A stretch of 64,000 nt of DNA from Paralithodes platypus (taxonomy: Eukaryota; Arthropoda; Malacostraca; Decapoda; Lithodidae), in NCBI GenBank assembly GCA_032716605.1, contig CM064552.1, positions 13,957,518 to 14,021,517 on the forward strand, given 5' to 3'. The position numbers were made by a program, and so were the translations under genes. Under the pieces are notes generated by a model, which made no database searches, was not told the origin of the DNA, and saw nothing but the letters and a program-made list of their open reading frames with translations. Each line of letters begins with the position of its first letter. Position 1 is the first letter of the stretch. Shown here one piece after another: positions 22,150-32,977 of this stretch.

Positions 22150-22834
22150 AAATATATATTTTCATATGTGACTGTGCGCGTGTGCATTTAAAAGAAAGGC
22201 ATATTATGCACATTACTACATGGCACAAAATTTGTTTTTGTTTTTTAAAGCTTGGAAGTATCTGAACTGAATTTCTTAAATACAGTATAATTTGGTCAGA
22301 ACATTTTATAGTCATCATTGTTATGATCAAGTTACTTGAGCAATATTTTACATGGCAAATATTTAAAATAAGTAGTAGCTTATTAATATGTTTAGGTAAC
22401 ATAGTGAAGAAGATTATATAAAAGGAAGAATTGGGAAAAAATAATAAATGGATTAATTATGTTTACACCTTTTCACTCCGCGAGGTCCTTCAGAAATAGA
22501 ATACAATTTCCCCGCGGTAAGTAACTAGAATACCTCACTTTAAATAATCGTTGCCTGAAAAAACAACAACAATAAAATGGCAATATATGAGTCAAACTAC
22601 GTATATACAGTAGGCCTGTATAAGAATGAGGAACTAATATGGTCGGAGATAAAAGGGCAAGCAAAACTAAGAAAGAATGAAGACCAGTAAAGAAAGGCAA
22701 GAAGAAGAGACAAAGTAAGAAGATAAAGGAATAATCTACGGAGAGGTGGAAGAGGAGAGTGAAAGGCTTGAGAAAGATTATCTTAATTCAATCTTCCTCT
22801 CTCAAGCAGCTTATCCCTGGAATCTCCCTCTAGC
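22150..22834. other. Spacer, no gene
   Basis: AT-rich. Short frames are without recognisable domains. Confidence 0.5.
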
Positions 22835-23170
22835 TTAAGGGGAGGTATTTAGTTTGTTCCCTACGTTTTCATCAAGCTTAAAATTACACCCCCTTGACCC
22901 CCTTTCAAGATAAATTTGTACATTTTTTGGTAGAAAAATGTCCCGGCCGAAGGCCGATTACTCTTAAATTACAGGCTCGCTATCGCTCGCCAGGATAAAA
23001 TCGACACCTAAATGGCACGAAAGGTCTTAAAATTGATAGAATGGGGCGGAAATTCTTAAAAATCACGAAACTAATGGGGCAAACGTCTTAAAATCTCAAA
23101 AACAATGGGGCTAAACATGAGGGAGAAAGGGGTCAAGAAAAATATCCCTCAAGTGGCGATCTCCCCTTAA
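22835..23170 (-). mobile_element. MITE family A, copy A5, complete
   Basis: 336 bp, TTAAGGGGAGGTATTTAGTT at the left and GGCGATCTCCCCTTAA at the right. Both TTAA ends are intact and the internal module is complete. It has the same length as copy A1. Confidence 0.85.
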
Positions 23171-23560
23171 CTTAACTCCTTCTCTACTCCCTCTATATTC
23201 CTCACACTGGCAGTTCATAATTTTAGCAGGCATAATGTTCCCTTTATATCTTTCACATTTTATTGTCATTATTGTTTTCATTTGTCATGGGCGCGAGTGT
23301 TTTTTGTTTGTTTTGTTGGCCATTGATTGTTTTTCTCTATAACAAAATTATATTATACTATAAGCTTAGCATGTGATTATCTTTGCCAAGCATAAACTTA
23401 CTCTTTATATCGAGCTTACTCTTTATATCTATCTCACTTCATTTCATTTTATTATATAAAAAAGGCAATGTTTCCTTCCTGTAACCCCAGTGCCCCCCTC
23501 CCCCCCCCCTCCCTCCCCCTCCCTTTTTCACATATACAAGTCTTGGCTCACCTATATTCT

Positions 23561-23859
23561 TTAAAAGGGGGGGGGGGGGGGGGCGTGTTCTGGACCCCTT
23601 CTCCCTCATGCTTAGCCCCATTAGTTTTAGACTTTTAAGACATTTGCCCCATTAGTTTGGCAATTTTAAGACCTTTCGTGCCATTTAGGCGTCTACTTTT
23701 GCCTGGCAAGCGTTAGCAAGCCTGTAATTTAGGAGGAACCAGCCTTCGATATGGAAAATTTTCTAACGAAAAATGTACAATCTACAAATATATAGATGTG
23801 TTTTTGTTTGTTTTTAAGATTGATAGATGTTTAAGGAGCAAACTAATCTCCCCCATTAA
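23561..23859 (+). mobile_element. MITE family A, copy A6
   Basis: TTAA at 23561 followed by an expanded G run (23567-23583), and TTAA at 23856-23859 after CTCCCCCA. The GC hairpin is eroded (CCAGCCTTCGATATGG). The AT hairpin is partly kept. Confidence 0.75.
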
Positions 23860-24220
23860 AATTCGTATTTTGGAATACTTTTCATAAATATGATCTGATT
23901 TACCATGCATAATCTTCCATAAGATGTCGTACATATTATACAGCACACCAGCACTGAATGCACTGCACTATGCATGATGTCTTTAATGTTTATCAAGATT
24001 CTAATTTCTCCTTGGAATGGACAGCAGGGTCTTTGACACACTAACTAATCCTAGTAACTCTCTGTACTTCGCTTTCTCTCTCATATTCTCAGTCTTCGTC
24101 CATACACCTTAACTTGGGGTTCTATTATTATACTAAAACTAATTCCTAACCACCTAGTTTGAATTGCAAGGTCGGTGTGGTCAGTGGTTCTATGGAAATC
24201 CATGGAAATCCATGGAAATC
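23860..24220. other. Spacer with three CCATGGAAAT units
   Basis: No gene. ATGGAAATCC is repeated three times at about 24193-24222, just before a CT array. Confidence 0.55.
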
Positions 24221-24222
24221 TC

Positions 24223-24281
<59 letters not shown>
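24221..24281. repeat. (CT)n microsatellite
   Basis: About 28 CT units with one early T interruption. Confidence 0.95.
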
Positions 24282-24284
<3 letters not shown>

Positions 24285-24479
24285 CAATATTCTCCCCCTG
24301 CCAACAATTTTCCCTCCTTCTCTCGTCCTCCTCCCCTCTCTCTCTCACTTAACTTTTTATTTGTCCTCTCCTAACTTTTTAATAGTCACAACTTTTTTCC
24401 TCTTCTTTTACTGCCCCACACCTCACTCGGGCCTTTATTTGGTATTTGATTTACTGTGTGTGTGTCTCTGTTTGACATT

Positions 24480-25500
24480 GTGTTTTTGTTTTCCGTGATA
24501 TTATAACGATGCAAGTTTAGTCTGGCTTAGCACGTGGATTGTTATATATACCCGATATATTATGTACACGATATATATATGCAGATATGAGAAATAGAAA
24601 TCCCACATATGACAGACACCATGGGTACAGGACCGAATTGTATAGTACTTGCAGTTTAATGTACAGTTGGCCTCATCAATTTGTTTATAGTCTGTGATAT
24701 TATGTATGAAAGCAAACAGTATGGTTGACATAAAGTGTAATTTCAGATGCACTAATTACTCCATATGATCAATTAACGGTTGTATATAAAATTATGTCTG
24801 TAAGTCAGTCATACTATTTTCACTGCCGAATATATAATCACGAAATGGATTCAAATTGTTGTAGCAACTGTGCCACACAGTATATGTTGTTCGATTCTGG
24901 ATATGTTCAACGAAAAATTGACTGTAAGATGCATGCTCAAATCTAAAAAAACGATATTGGTAATAGCTAGAATTAAATAACCGCATTGCATTTGGGTCGT
25001 TACACTGCATATATTGTTAATTTCAACACTTCAACATATATTTACTTCATATAGTGAATATTATTATTTAAAAATAAGTAGAGGAAAAGTTAATTTTCAT
25101 CATCCCTCTCCTCATTCACATGACATTTCGACCGCTCAGAGGAATGTCATGTGCTAGAGACCCAATTGAAATATTACGAAAAAAAAGCAACACAAAATAA
25201 AAATAATACAAAACCATACACCATTTTTCTTCTTGCACTTGTCGCTTTGTGTGAAAAAAACTCTATTTCCAGGTGACTGGCTGATGATACAGTGTCAGCA
25301 TAACACATTCCAGTTGTGAAAATGAACATAAGACATACATTATACTAAAATGAACATAAGACATACATTATACTAAACAGAACTGTCAGGCAAACAGCTC
25401 CAATTACAGTAATATTGCCCAATCAACTGCAAACTCGCCAGGCTAAAATATAATACATCCTACAGCACATAGCTAGATATAAAAATAAATAAATAGAAAC
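24480..25500. other. Spacer, no gene; 29-bp direct duplication
   Basis: AT-rich. At about 25319-25376 a unit of about 29 bp (ATGAACATAAGACATACATT plus ATACTAAA) occurs twice in tandem. No coding signal. Confidence 0.55.
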
Positions 25501-25744
25501 AAGTAGAGATGGAGATCGATATATAGAGAGAAACTGCGAGAAAAAGAGTGAAAGAAAGCATAGAGGGGTGGGGTGAGTGAGAGCGGTGATGCTGAATCGT
25601 ACGTATAGGGGGAGATGAGCGCCCCCCACCCCCACCACTCTTCCTGCGCGTGTCCCCTCGTGCGGCACGTGCTGGAGAGGGGAGATGTGCCTGTCTCCCC
25701 TCTCTCCCCTCCCTCATGCTCACTCAACTCGTCTGCATCTCTCT

Positions 25745-25793
25745 CCCCCCCCCCCCCTTTCACTCTCTTGCTCTTGCTCACTCTCTTGCTCTC

Positions 25794-25841
<48 letters not shown>

Positions 25842-25856
25842 TATATATATATATAA
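25745..25856. repeat. C run, (CT)n and (TA)n microsatellites
   Basis: A C run at about 25746-25757, CT repeats at 25770-25838 with interruptions, then a short TA run to 25854. Confidence 0.9.
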
Positions 25857-26274
25857 TTTTAAACACACAACAAAAAACACACACACACACCTAAGTAGCA
25901 ATCAACCGACTATTTGGACAATCTCTCAAATTGATCCACCTCATTATTCTGGCCTTACCTTGCTTTCCTCCCTTCAGCCTCATTCTCCTGTTATCCTATG
26001 CTAACATTTTATAGTTTTTATCCTCTGATTCCGATGTTTGCTTTTACTTTGCTCATACGGTTATCAATAAATAATCTTTGCACGATCATTTTAAAATTTT
26101 CCAAGTTGAAAAATTAGGCATTATTTTTGTTCTGTTTTAAATTTGTATTAACAATTTTATATTCAATAATATAAGTATATACAAATGTAATTATCTAGAA
26201 AACATAATGAAACAATGAAAATAATAAACAAATTAAAACAATAAGTTTTAGCAGAAATAATATTGCTTACTTCA

Positions 26275-26335
26275 CACCAATGCCAACCCATTGTGGACCA
26301 GAAGATCGTCAGTTCGAGTCCACTTCGAACGTTGT
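26275..26335 (+). repeat. Possible tRNA-derived SINE relic
   Basis: AGTTCGAGTCC at 26310-26320 matches a pol III B box, and GTGGACCAGAAGATCGTC upstream resembles an anticodon arm plus variable loop. The A box is poor. Weak call. Confidence 0.3.
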
Positions 26336-26688
26336 TGTTTTTTCTGAGGTGACCTGAACGTTCCAGTAGTTGTCCAGAATCCTGTTTACAAGAAGCTGCA
26401 ACGATGGGATGGCAACGCTCACTAAAACATGTGGCGTGTATAAATGAAGCGTTGTCATCAATGAGGAAAACAATGAAGCAAGCAGGATCTAAACAAAATA
26501 ATTCGACAATCCCGGGCCTCGCAAGTGTAACAGGCTACTAAAAAGCTTATAGTCCTTAAAATATAAAACGGTAGTAAGTATTAAACAAAAATCCATGCAT
26601 ACTTTACATTACTATATTATATGTCATCATAACACTCGCTTCTCCTTCTCCCAACCTTAACTTAAACCCCTTTTGCGTCTTCTACATG

Positions 26689-26692
<4 letters not shown>

Positions 26693-26724
<32 letters not shown>
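26693..26724. repeat. (CT)n microsatellite
   Basis: About 15 CT units. Confidence 0.95.
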
Positions 26725-26726
<2 letters not shown>

Positions 26727-26934
26727 TTTCTATCGGATATGCCATCTCTACTAGAATGAAGTCCTGACCACCTCGTTTGGATCGTAAGGTCTGTGTGGCC
26801 AGTGTATCTATGTAAATCTCTCTCTCTCTCTCTCCATCCAATTTTCCCTTCCTTGCTGTACCCCTTCGTGGGATCTGAAACTAATCATCCCTCAGTTCTT
26901 TGGCTCCGTCGCCTTTTCTCCCACACCACCACCA

Positions 26935-27345
26935 CCACCCTCCGGTCTCTTCTTCACTATCCTCAAATTACACTATCCTCGCTTTCCACTATCCTTATGT
27001 TTTATTCATTGTCCTTATATATCTTTCACTATCTCTATATTTCACTATCCTCACTCTCTCTCTTCACTACACTCAAATTACACTATCCTCGCGTTATCTT
27101 CATTTTCCTTATATATCTGCAACTATCTTCACTATCCTCACATTTGACTATCCTCACTCCCTTCACTACACTCAAATAACACTATCCTCGCTTTTCACAA
27201 TTTTCAGAATTTTATCTTCCACTATCTCTCTTCACTACCCTCACTGTCTCTCTTCACTCTCCTCAAATTACACCAGCTTCACATTTCACTCTCCTCAAAG
27301 TACACCGCACTATTCTTATATTTCACTATCCTCAATTTATCTTCG
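26935..27345. repeat. Degenerate CACTATCCTC repeat
   Basis: CACTATCCTC or CACTACACTC followed by AAATTACACTATCCTCG or similar recurs about every 25-45 bp. Pyrimidine-rich plus strand. Low-complexity S/L/T frames here are not genes. Confidence 0.65.
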
Positions 27346-27445
27346 GACTTGATAATGTTAAGGGCTTAATATGAATATAACCCCTTCGGCACAATAACAA
27401 AATTGTTACTGTTATTTTGGCTAACCTTAGACAAGTGTATGTACT

Positions 27446-27833
27446 TTAAGGGGGGGGTGACCTGTTTTTTTTTTCTGTCCTTTTCTATCTTTCTCTGGCT
27501 TGTATCCATTTGGCCCCATTCAGCCTACTGTTTTACTAAAACGTTTATCCCCATCCAGGTGTCAATTTCTTACTGGTGAGCGGTAGCGAGCCAGCATATT
27601 TTTTATTTTTGTTAGACAGCAGGCTAAATTTGTACATTTTTCGATAGAAAAATGTCTCCGGCGAAGCCGGATTTCTTCATATAATGCTGGCTCGCTATCG
27701 CTCGCCAGGAAGAAATCGACACCTAGGTGGGGATAAACGTCTTAAAATAGTTGGCTGAATGGGGCCGAATGGATACAAGCCAGATAAAGAGAGAAAATTA
27801 CAGAAATAACAAAAAGCGGGTGACCCCCCTTAA
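27446..27833. mobile_element. Fold-back MITE family B, copy B1 (388 bp)
   Basis: TTAAGGGGGGGTGACC at the left, GGGTGACCCCCCTTAA at the right. Long inverted arms (about 27495-27597 and 27680-27790) carry GGCCCCATTCAG, TTATCCCCATCCAGGTGTC and the GAGCGGTAGCGAGCC / GGCTCGCTATCGCTCGCC module. The central part has the hairpins TCCGGC-GAA-GCCGGA and ACATTTTTC-GATA-GAAAAATGT. No coding capacity. It ends 47 bp before the 19-bp minisatellite. Confidence 0.85.
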
Positions 27834-27880
27834 GGACCTATGTTATGTGGATGGTTTATTGAGACATATTTGACCTTTTG

Positions 27881-28545
27881 AGTCCTTGAGGTGAAACATA
27901 GTCTTTGAGGTGAAACATAGTCCTTGAGGTGAAACATAGTCCTTGAGGTGAAACATAGTCTTTGAGGTGAAACATAGTCTTTGAGGTGAAACATAGTCCT
28001 TGAGGTGAAACATAGTCTTTGAGGTGAAACATAGTCCTTGAGGTGAAACATAGTCCTTGAGGTGAAACATAGTCCTTGAGGTGAAACATAGTCTTTGAGG
28101 TGAAACATAGTCTTTGAGGTGAAACATAGTCCTTGAGGTGAAACATAGTCCTTGAGGTGAAACATAGTCCTTGAGGTGAAACATAGTCCTTGAGGTGAAA
28201 CATAGTCCTTGAGGTGAAACATAGTCTTTGAGGTGAAACATAGTCCTTGAGGTGAAACATAGTCCTTGAGGTGAAACATAGTCTTTGAGGTGAAACATAG
28301 TCCTTGAGGTGAAACATAGTCTTTGAGGTGAAACATAGTCCTTGAGGTGAAACATAGTCCTTGAGGTGAAACATAGTCCTTGAGGTGAAACATAGTCCTT
28401 GAGGTGAAACATAGTCTTTGAGGTGAAACATAGTCCTTGAGGTGAAACATAGTCCTTGAGGTGAAACATAGTCCTTGAGGTGAAACATAGTCCTTGAGGT
28501 GAAACATAGTCTTTGAGGTGAAACATAGTCCTTGAGGTGAAACAT
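27881..28545. repeat. 19-bp minisatellite, 35 units
   Basis: AGTCCTTGAGGTGAAACAT repeated exactly 35 times (665 bp) without indels. Only one position varies: AGTCC (24 units) versus AGTCT (11 units). In order from 27881 the variable base is C TCC TTCT CCC TTC CCC CTC CTC TCCC CTC CCC TC. Because 19 is not a multiple of 3, all three minus frames are open, giving peptides of about 230-255 residues that are artefacts. One further unit lies at 32525-32543. Confidence 0.98.
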
Positions 28546-28546
28546 A

Positions 28547-28548
<2 letters not shown>

Positions 28549-28581
<33 letters not shown>
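28549..28581. repeat. (CT)n microsatellite
   Basis: About 16 CT units directly abutting the minisatellite. Confidence 0.97.
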
Positions 28582-28582
<1 letters not shown>

Positions 28583-28589
28583 TTTTATC

Positions 28590-29075
28590 CTTAACATCTT
28601 TCAATCACCGCACTTAACCGTCTCATTGTTATTATTTTTTGGTTTTCTATAACTTCAGATCGCTCTTTATCATTTTAGTTATTTGTTTTTCCCTAACATC
28701 TTTCAATACCCAACCAGGCCAGCCCCCTCTCCAGCTCGCTTTCTTTCTCCCTCGCCCCCGCCCCTGCTCTCTCTCTCTCTCTTAACATTTTGTACAATTT
28801 AAGCATTTTTCCATAACTGCTGTCCTAGATTCGGTTACCCACTCAGATCCTGGCTCTCGCTCACTCTCTGGCTCTCTCCCTATCTTGATGTTGACAGCAT
28901 TATTAATATCCTAAGCATTTATTAATACTCAATATCAGGATGGCGTCGCCAGTGTAATTAATCATAGGATATAATTGGCGTGCTTCCCTTCAATCAGTTA
29001 GATCTTTTAGTTGTACCGGTGCCCAATGCCGAGGATTTATACATTTAACCACTTAGCTTTAGGGGAAGCAGGCCA
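28590..29075. other. Spacer, no gene
   Basis: Pyrimidine-rich then mixed sequence. No recognisable gene. Confidence 0.5.
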
Positions 29076-29079
29076 ATTG

Positions 29080-29166
29080 CCCATCAGAAAGGTTGACTAT
29101 GATATGTGATTTTTTTTTTTTTTTTTTTTTACATATCCCATCAGAAAGGTTGACTATGATATGTGA
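29080..29166. repeat. 30-bp direct repeats around a T21 run
   Basis: Two identical 30-bp copies (29080-29109 and 29137-29166, starting CCCATCAGAAAGG and ending GATATGTGA) flank 21 T residues plus ACATAT. This is either a tandem duplication of a 57-bp segment or a target-site duplication around a bare poly(A) insertion in minus orientation. Confidence 0.85.
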
Positions 29167-29263
29167 ATTTTTATGCATCCAGCCAATTATACATTAATAA
29201 CAACAGCAATAATCTAGATATGTGCCAGGAGAGATTTCCCGGGGTTTCTGAAACAAGGGAGAC

Positions 29264-30997
29264 ATGGCAGAGATGGAAGCACCACGGGAAGATCAGGAGG
29301 TCGGCTTGGTAGAGGCAGAGGAACGGATAATCTTGGAAGACTGTGGCCTAGCAGATACTAAGTGTTTTATGTGCGGAAAAACCAATGCAAGAAAGAATTC
29401 GCGAAAATGTTCCGGCTGTTTTAGATCTATTCATTTATCTTGTGCTAAGCTGACAAAGAAAACATCAGGAGAACAACCAAACTGGAAATGTCTCGCATGC
29501 CCAGGGCCCACTGCAGAGCCAACCGGGGCAACACCGGCAACACCGGTCGCCGACTTGACCCAACTTGTGACCAAATGGAAAGCGCGGATCCAGGTCCTTG
29601 CCCGGGTACCTAAAGGAGCCAGAATCCAAGTGGCGGAGGCCCTTACAACCATCATAAAGCAGGCCCTACAGCTCAAGACACCCCTCGCATGGGCACGGCT
29701 CCTGGGTTTCTCCTATGGGGCCCTCCGAAAACCACCCAGAACCAACATACAAGACCATCTTCAGGTTTCACTAGCCACCAGAGTGAAACGTCAAGTAGCA
29801 CAGTATATGGATGGAAACAAACTGGTGGAACCCCCCGAACAGCAACCAAACAGGGCCCAGAAGCAACAGGACAAGGAAGAGGAAGAGGCTGAACAGCTAC
29901 GTAAGAGGGTCGCGGCGAAGCTGGCGGATAGTGACATCAAAGGGGCCGTCAGACTGTTGTCCTCTTCAGAAGGTTTTGCTGGTCAAGGCACCGAAGTTGT
30001 TGAAGCCCTACAAGAAAAGCACCCACCTACACCTAGGGACCTAAACCTCCCCCCTGCCCCAAATGACCAGATGTGCCAACCTTTAGTTGTCACGAAGGAG
30101 CAGGTGGTTGCCGCAGTGACTTCATTCCCAGCAGGCTCAGCCGCGGGCCCAGATGGTATCCGACCCGCCCACCTCAAAGGCCTCTTGGGTCAGGGATCAG
30201 GAGCTGCTGGGGAGGCACTCTTGGAAACCCTCACCAAATTCATCAACATAGTTTTAAGAGGGGAAGTACCCGACTGTGCCACACCCCTATTTTTTGGGGC
30301 ATCACTCTGTGCACTGGCAAAAAAAGATGGCGGTGTGCGCCCAATAGCAGTAGGGAACACCTTCCGCCGCCTTGCCACAAAGGTGGGTTTGAAACCACTC
30401 TCGAATGGCCTAGGTCAACACTTAAGACCAGTTCAACTAGGTTTCGGAACTCCAGGGGGATGTGAAGCTGCTGTACACGCAACCCGCACCTACCTCAGCC
30501 AAGCCCAAGAAAAACGAGTGCTTCTAAAGATTGACATGCAGAACGCATTCAACAGCATTCACAGGGATGTCTTCCTCCGTGCAGCTCAAGAACACATCCC
30601 CACTCTGTACCCCCTACTTTGGCAGGCTTATTCCAAACCTTCAATCCTGATTTTTGGCGAGACGGTAATCCCATCAGCGACCGGGTTACAGCAGGGAGAT
30701 CCAGGTGGTCCTGCTCTTTTCTCAATAGGGGTGGATGCAGCAGCTAACAAAGTAAGGTCAGAACTGAATGTATGGTACCTGGACGATGCAACCTTGGGTG
30801 GGTCAGTAGAGAACGTTCTAACCGACCTAAATAACATCGTAACTGACCTCGGCCAGGCTGGGCTAGTGATAAATGACACCAAATGTGAACTTGTCCTCCT
30901 CAACCACACACGTGAACAAGGAGAAGAGACTCAGGCCCTGTTTCGAGGCATATTGCCAGATGTAAGATCCTTCAGGAGCACCAGCAAATCCTATTAG
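29264..30997 (+). pseudogene. PHD finger + reverse transcriptase part
   Basis: 577 codons from ATG at 29264. Residues 34-79 form a textbook C4HC3 PHD finger: C34, C37, C49, C52, H57, C60, C76, C79, with the conserved W74 two residues before C76. A helical, charged linker with a QQDKEEEEAEQLRKR stretch lies near 200-215. The RT domain starts near 270 (VTKEQVVAAVTSFPAGSAAGPDGIRP is its first block). It carries KDGGVRPIAVGNTFRRLATK (about 355), motif A KIDMQNAFNSI (about 421), motif B GLQQGDPGGPALFS (about 473) and motif C WYLDD (about 503-507). The catalytic aspartates are all present. YLDD replaces the usual YADD/FADD. The frame is lost near 30962, where one base appears missing in GATGTAAGATCC. 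The reading then ends at an unnatural stop at 30997. Confidence 0.85.
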
Positions 30998-31533
30998 GTT
31001 CCCCACTAACTCTGGCAGCAATCCCACCAGCACTTCAAGTTAAAAAGGAGGAGCTTCAACGTCTCGTGAGTCGCCTGATACACATCGATGCCCACTCAGC
31101 TCTGGCCCTTCTCAAGAACTGTTTCTCCATCCCAAAACTCCAATACCTCCTGCGCACATCGATGACTTACACGAACAATGGTGGCCTCCAAGAATTAGAC
31201 AGCATAATCCGAGAAGCAGTGACCAGCATCACCAACGTAGAATTTAAAGAATGGACCTGGACACAAGCCACCCTTCCTGTCCGCCTCGGAGGCTTGGGCA
31301 TACGGAGAGCCTCGGATATTGCCTCCCCAGCCTTTATCTCTTCCCTCATCGCGACCAACGACCTTGTAGTGTCCATCCTTTCTTCTCAACCCGGAATGAC
31401 ACTTAATGGGGACGTAACAATAGCGATTAACACCTGGAAGGAAAGTAGAGGAGGAGCCTCAGGGTACCTCCAGGAGCAAGCAGAAAGCGTGGGATACCAT
31501 CTCGGCGAAGAAAACTCTAAGAAAATCTCCTAA
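30964..31533 (+). pseudogene. RT thumb/C-terminal part (second frame)
   Basis: Open in frame 1 directly after the first frameshift. It reads KILQEHQQILLGSPLTLA, then LLKNCFSIPKLQYLLRTS and WTWTQATLPVRLGGLGIRRA, which are post-palm blocks of this RT family (LLxxCxxxPKxxYLLRT; ASLPxxxGGLGLR). It ends at TAA 31531-31533 because of a second frameshift. The next frame is already open from 31521, so the shift lies between about 31521 and 31530. Confidence 0.8.
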
Positions 31534-32297
31534 CCAATGCAGACCAGGTTGCAAAAGCACGCCTCCAGGCAGCCGCCCGTTCGGAGAGTGGCTTGTGGTT
31601 ACACGCCATCCCCATCCCACCTCTTGGAACTCACTTGGATGCTGAAGCGCTCCGGGTTGCCATCGCGCTCAGAGTGGGTGCGGCAGTTTGTCACCCACAC
31701 ACTTGCAAGTGTGGTGGGGGGATGGATGCTCAAGGTCACCATGCCTTGTCATGTAATTACAACGCAGGCCGCCTGCCAAGACACTCTGCACTAATTGATG
31801 TCATAAAACGGGCCCTGCAGAGTGCTAACCGTGCATCAATCCTCGAACCACATGGACTTCACAGAGAAGACGGCAAACGGCCAGATGGGATGACCACTTT
31901 CCCTTACAAGAATGGCCGGTGCCTCGTGTGGGATGCCACATGTGTTGACACTTTCTCCACAACCAACATCGCCAGAAACGCCGACGAAGCAGGTGAAGCC
32001 GCCCGGATAGCAGAAAATAAAAAGCGAGAAAAATATCAAGCCATCGCCAGAAATCATCAGTTCGAGCCCCTGGCATTCGAAACTTCAGGAGTCTTCGGCC
32101 CTACCACCCTTAAGATGGTGAATGAAATAGGCCGTAAAATCAGAGAAGTTTCAGGAGAACCCTGGGAAACCCTCTGGCTCAAGCAAAGACTAGGGATGGC
32201 TATCCTCCGGGGCAATGCCACCAGCGTCATGAGCTCAGTTCGACTGGACTGGGTCATGCCACTGTGTGAGGCCCGGGCAGGAGTGGTGTATCCGTAG
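31521..32297 (+). pseudogene. Zinc knuckle + restriction-like endonuclease part
   Basis: Open in frame 0 from just after a stop at 31518-31520. It reads ADQVAKARLQAAARSESG, then a Cys/His cluster CHPHTCKCGGGMDAQGHHAL ending SC (about 31685-31755), which looks like the CCHC-type knuckle that precedes the endonuclease. KRPDGMTTF (about 31878) with LVWDATCVDT (about 31925) fits the PD-(D/E)XK core (PD, then D about 14 residues later) of RLE nucleases. FETSGVFGPTTLKMVNEIG follows near 32080. The natural stop is TAG at 32295-32297. The domain assignment is from motif spacing, not a search. Confidence 0.7.
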
Positions 32298-32362
32298 TCT
32301 TTCCACAGTAGGGTAAAACAAAACATAAACTTTATTTGTATTTAACATGTGTGATGCACATA

Positions 32363-32368
32363 AATAAA
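32363..32368 (+). promoter_or_regulatory. Poly(A) signal AATAAA of the retrotransposon
   Basis: AATAAA about 70 bp after the stop codon at 32297. No A tract follows. Confidence 0.4.
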
Positions 32369-32524
32369 AGGGGATGTGTCGGATGGTTGAAAGCCACAGT
32401 TGCTCGCGCGTTTGGGGCTAGCAACACGTATTATGAAAAACATGTATCGTCCTTCATTCACTGTCCCCCCCTTCACTCACTCAACCCCACAATTTGCCGG
32501 AGGATAACAGGTTTTTCACAATAC

Positions 32525-32543
32525 GTCCTTGAGGTGAAACATA
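32525..32543. repeat. Single unit of the 19-bp minisatellite
   Basis: GTCCTTGAGGTGAAACATA matches the unit at 27881-28545 perfectly over 19 bp, about 4 kb from the array and about 100 bp beyond the retrotransposon's 3' end. Confidence 0.95.
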
Positions 32544-32544
32544 A

Positions 32545-32975
32545 GCAAAACAAATAGTAAAGCGGTACCCAAAATATAACCAATTACGTTATCGTGCAAG
32601 TTTTACATCATAAATAATTAAGTTATTGAGTAAAATGAGGTTTGTTTTATACTATTGTGGCTAGCACTGGGCGATATTGTAATGCCCAGAAAGACTGCTC
32701 GCAGTAGGATGACCAGTTTTGCCTAATTATTTAACGATATATAGCTTAGTTTAAAAAATATGAATAGCCACGAAAGGGATAGATGATATAGTTGATACTC
32801 CTATTATTCCAAACGGTCCTGCTATACCTTGGTGTAATAAGTCACGGTTAGACAAAATATAATAAACAGAATCAATAAAATCAATTAAATATATATGGTA
32901 TCATCGCTTTAATTATTCTTACTATAGCGACCAAAATCACACCTTAATTATCTTCAATTTAAGGTATATTTTCAT
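32545..32975. other. AT-rich spacer
   Basis: No gene or repeat recognised. Confidence 0.5.
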
Positions 32976-32977
32976 TG

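Larger units (their letters stand above)
29220..32420 (+). mobile_element. Non-LTR retrotransposon, PHD-RT-CCHC-RLE type, frameshifted
   Basis: The domain order is PHD finger, reverse transcriptase, CCHC-like knuckle and restriction-like endonuclease (RLE). An RT followed by a zinc knuckle and RLE is the layout of early-branching non-LTR elements (R2, R4, NeSL and relatives). The N-terminal PHD finger instead of CCHH fingers sets it apart. The coding part spans 29264-32297 in three frames with two frameshifts and no other stops. An AATAAA lies at 32363-32368. I see no poly(A) tail and no clear target duplication at the outer ends, so the borders are approximate. It is the only nearly complete autonomous-type element in the window and is probably inactive. 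Confidence 0.75.

Noticed and set aside
27830..28604. Three overlapping minus-strand frames of about 229-255 codons (FTSRTMFHLKDYVSPQG repeats)
   Set aside because: All three frames are open because the 19-bp minisatellite unit lacks stops in any frame on that strand. No start context, no complexity, no domain.
32363..32368. Evidence for a host transcript end
   Set aside because: The AATAAA belongs to the retrotransposon's 3' region. No host exon is visible upstream.
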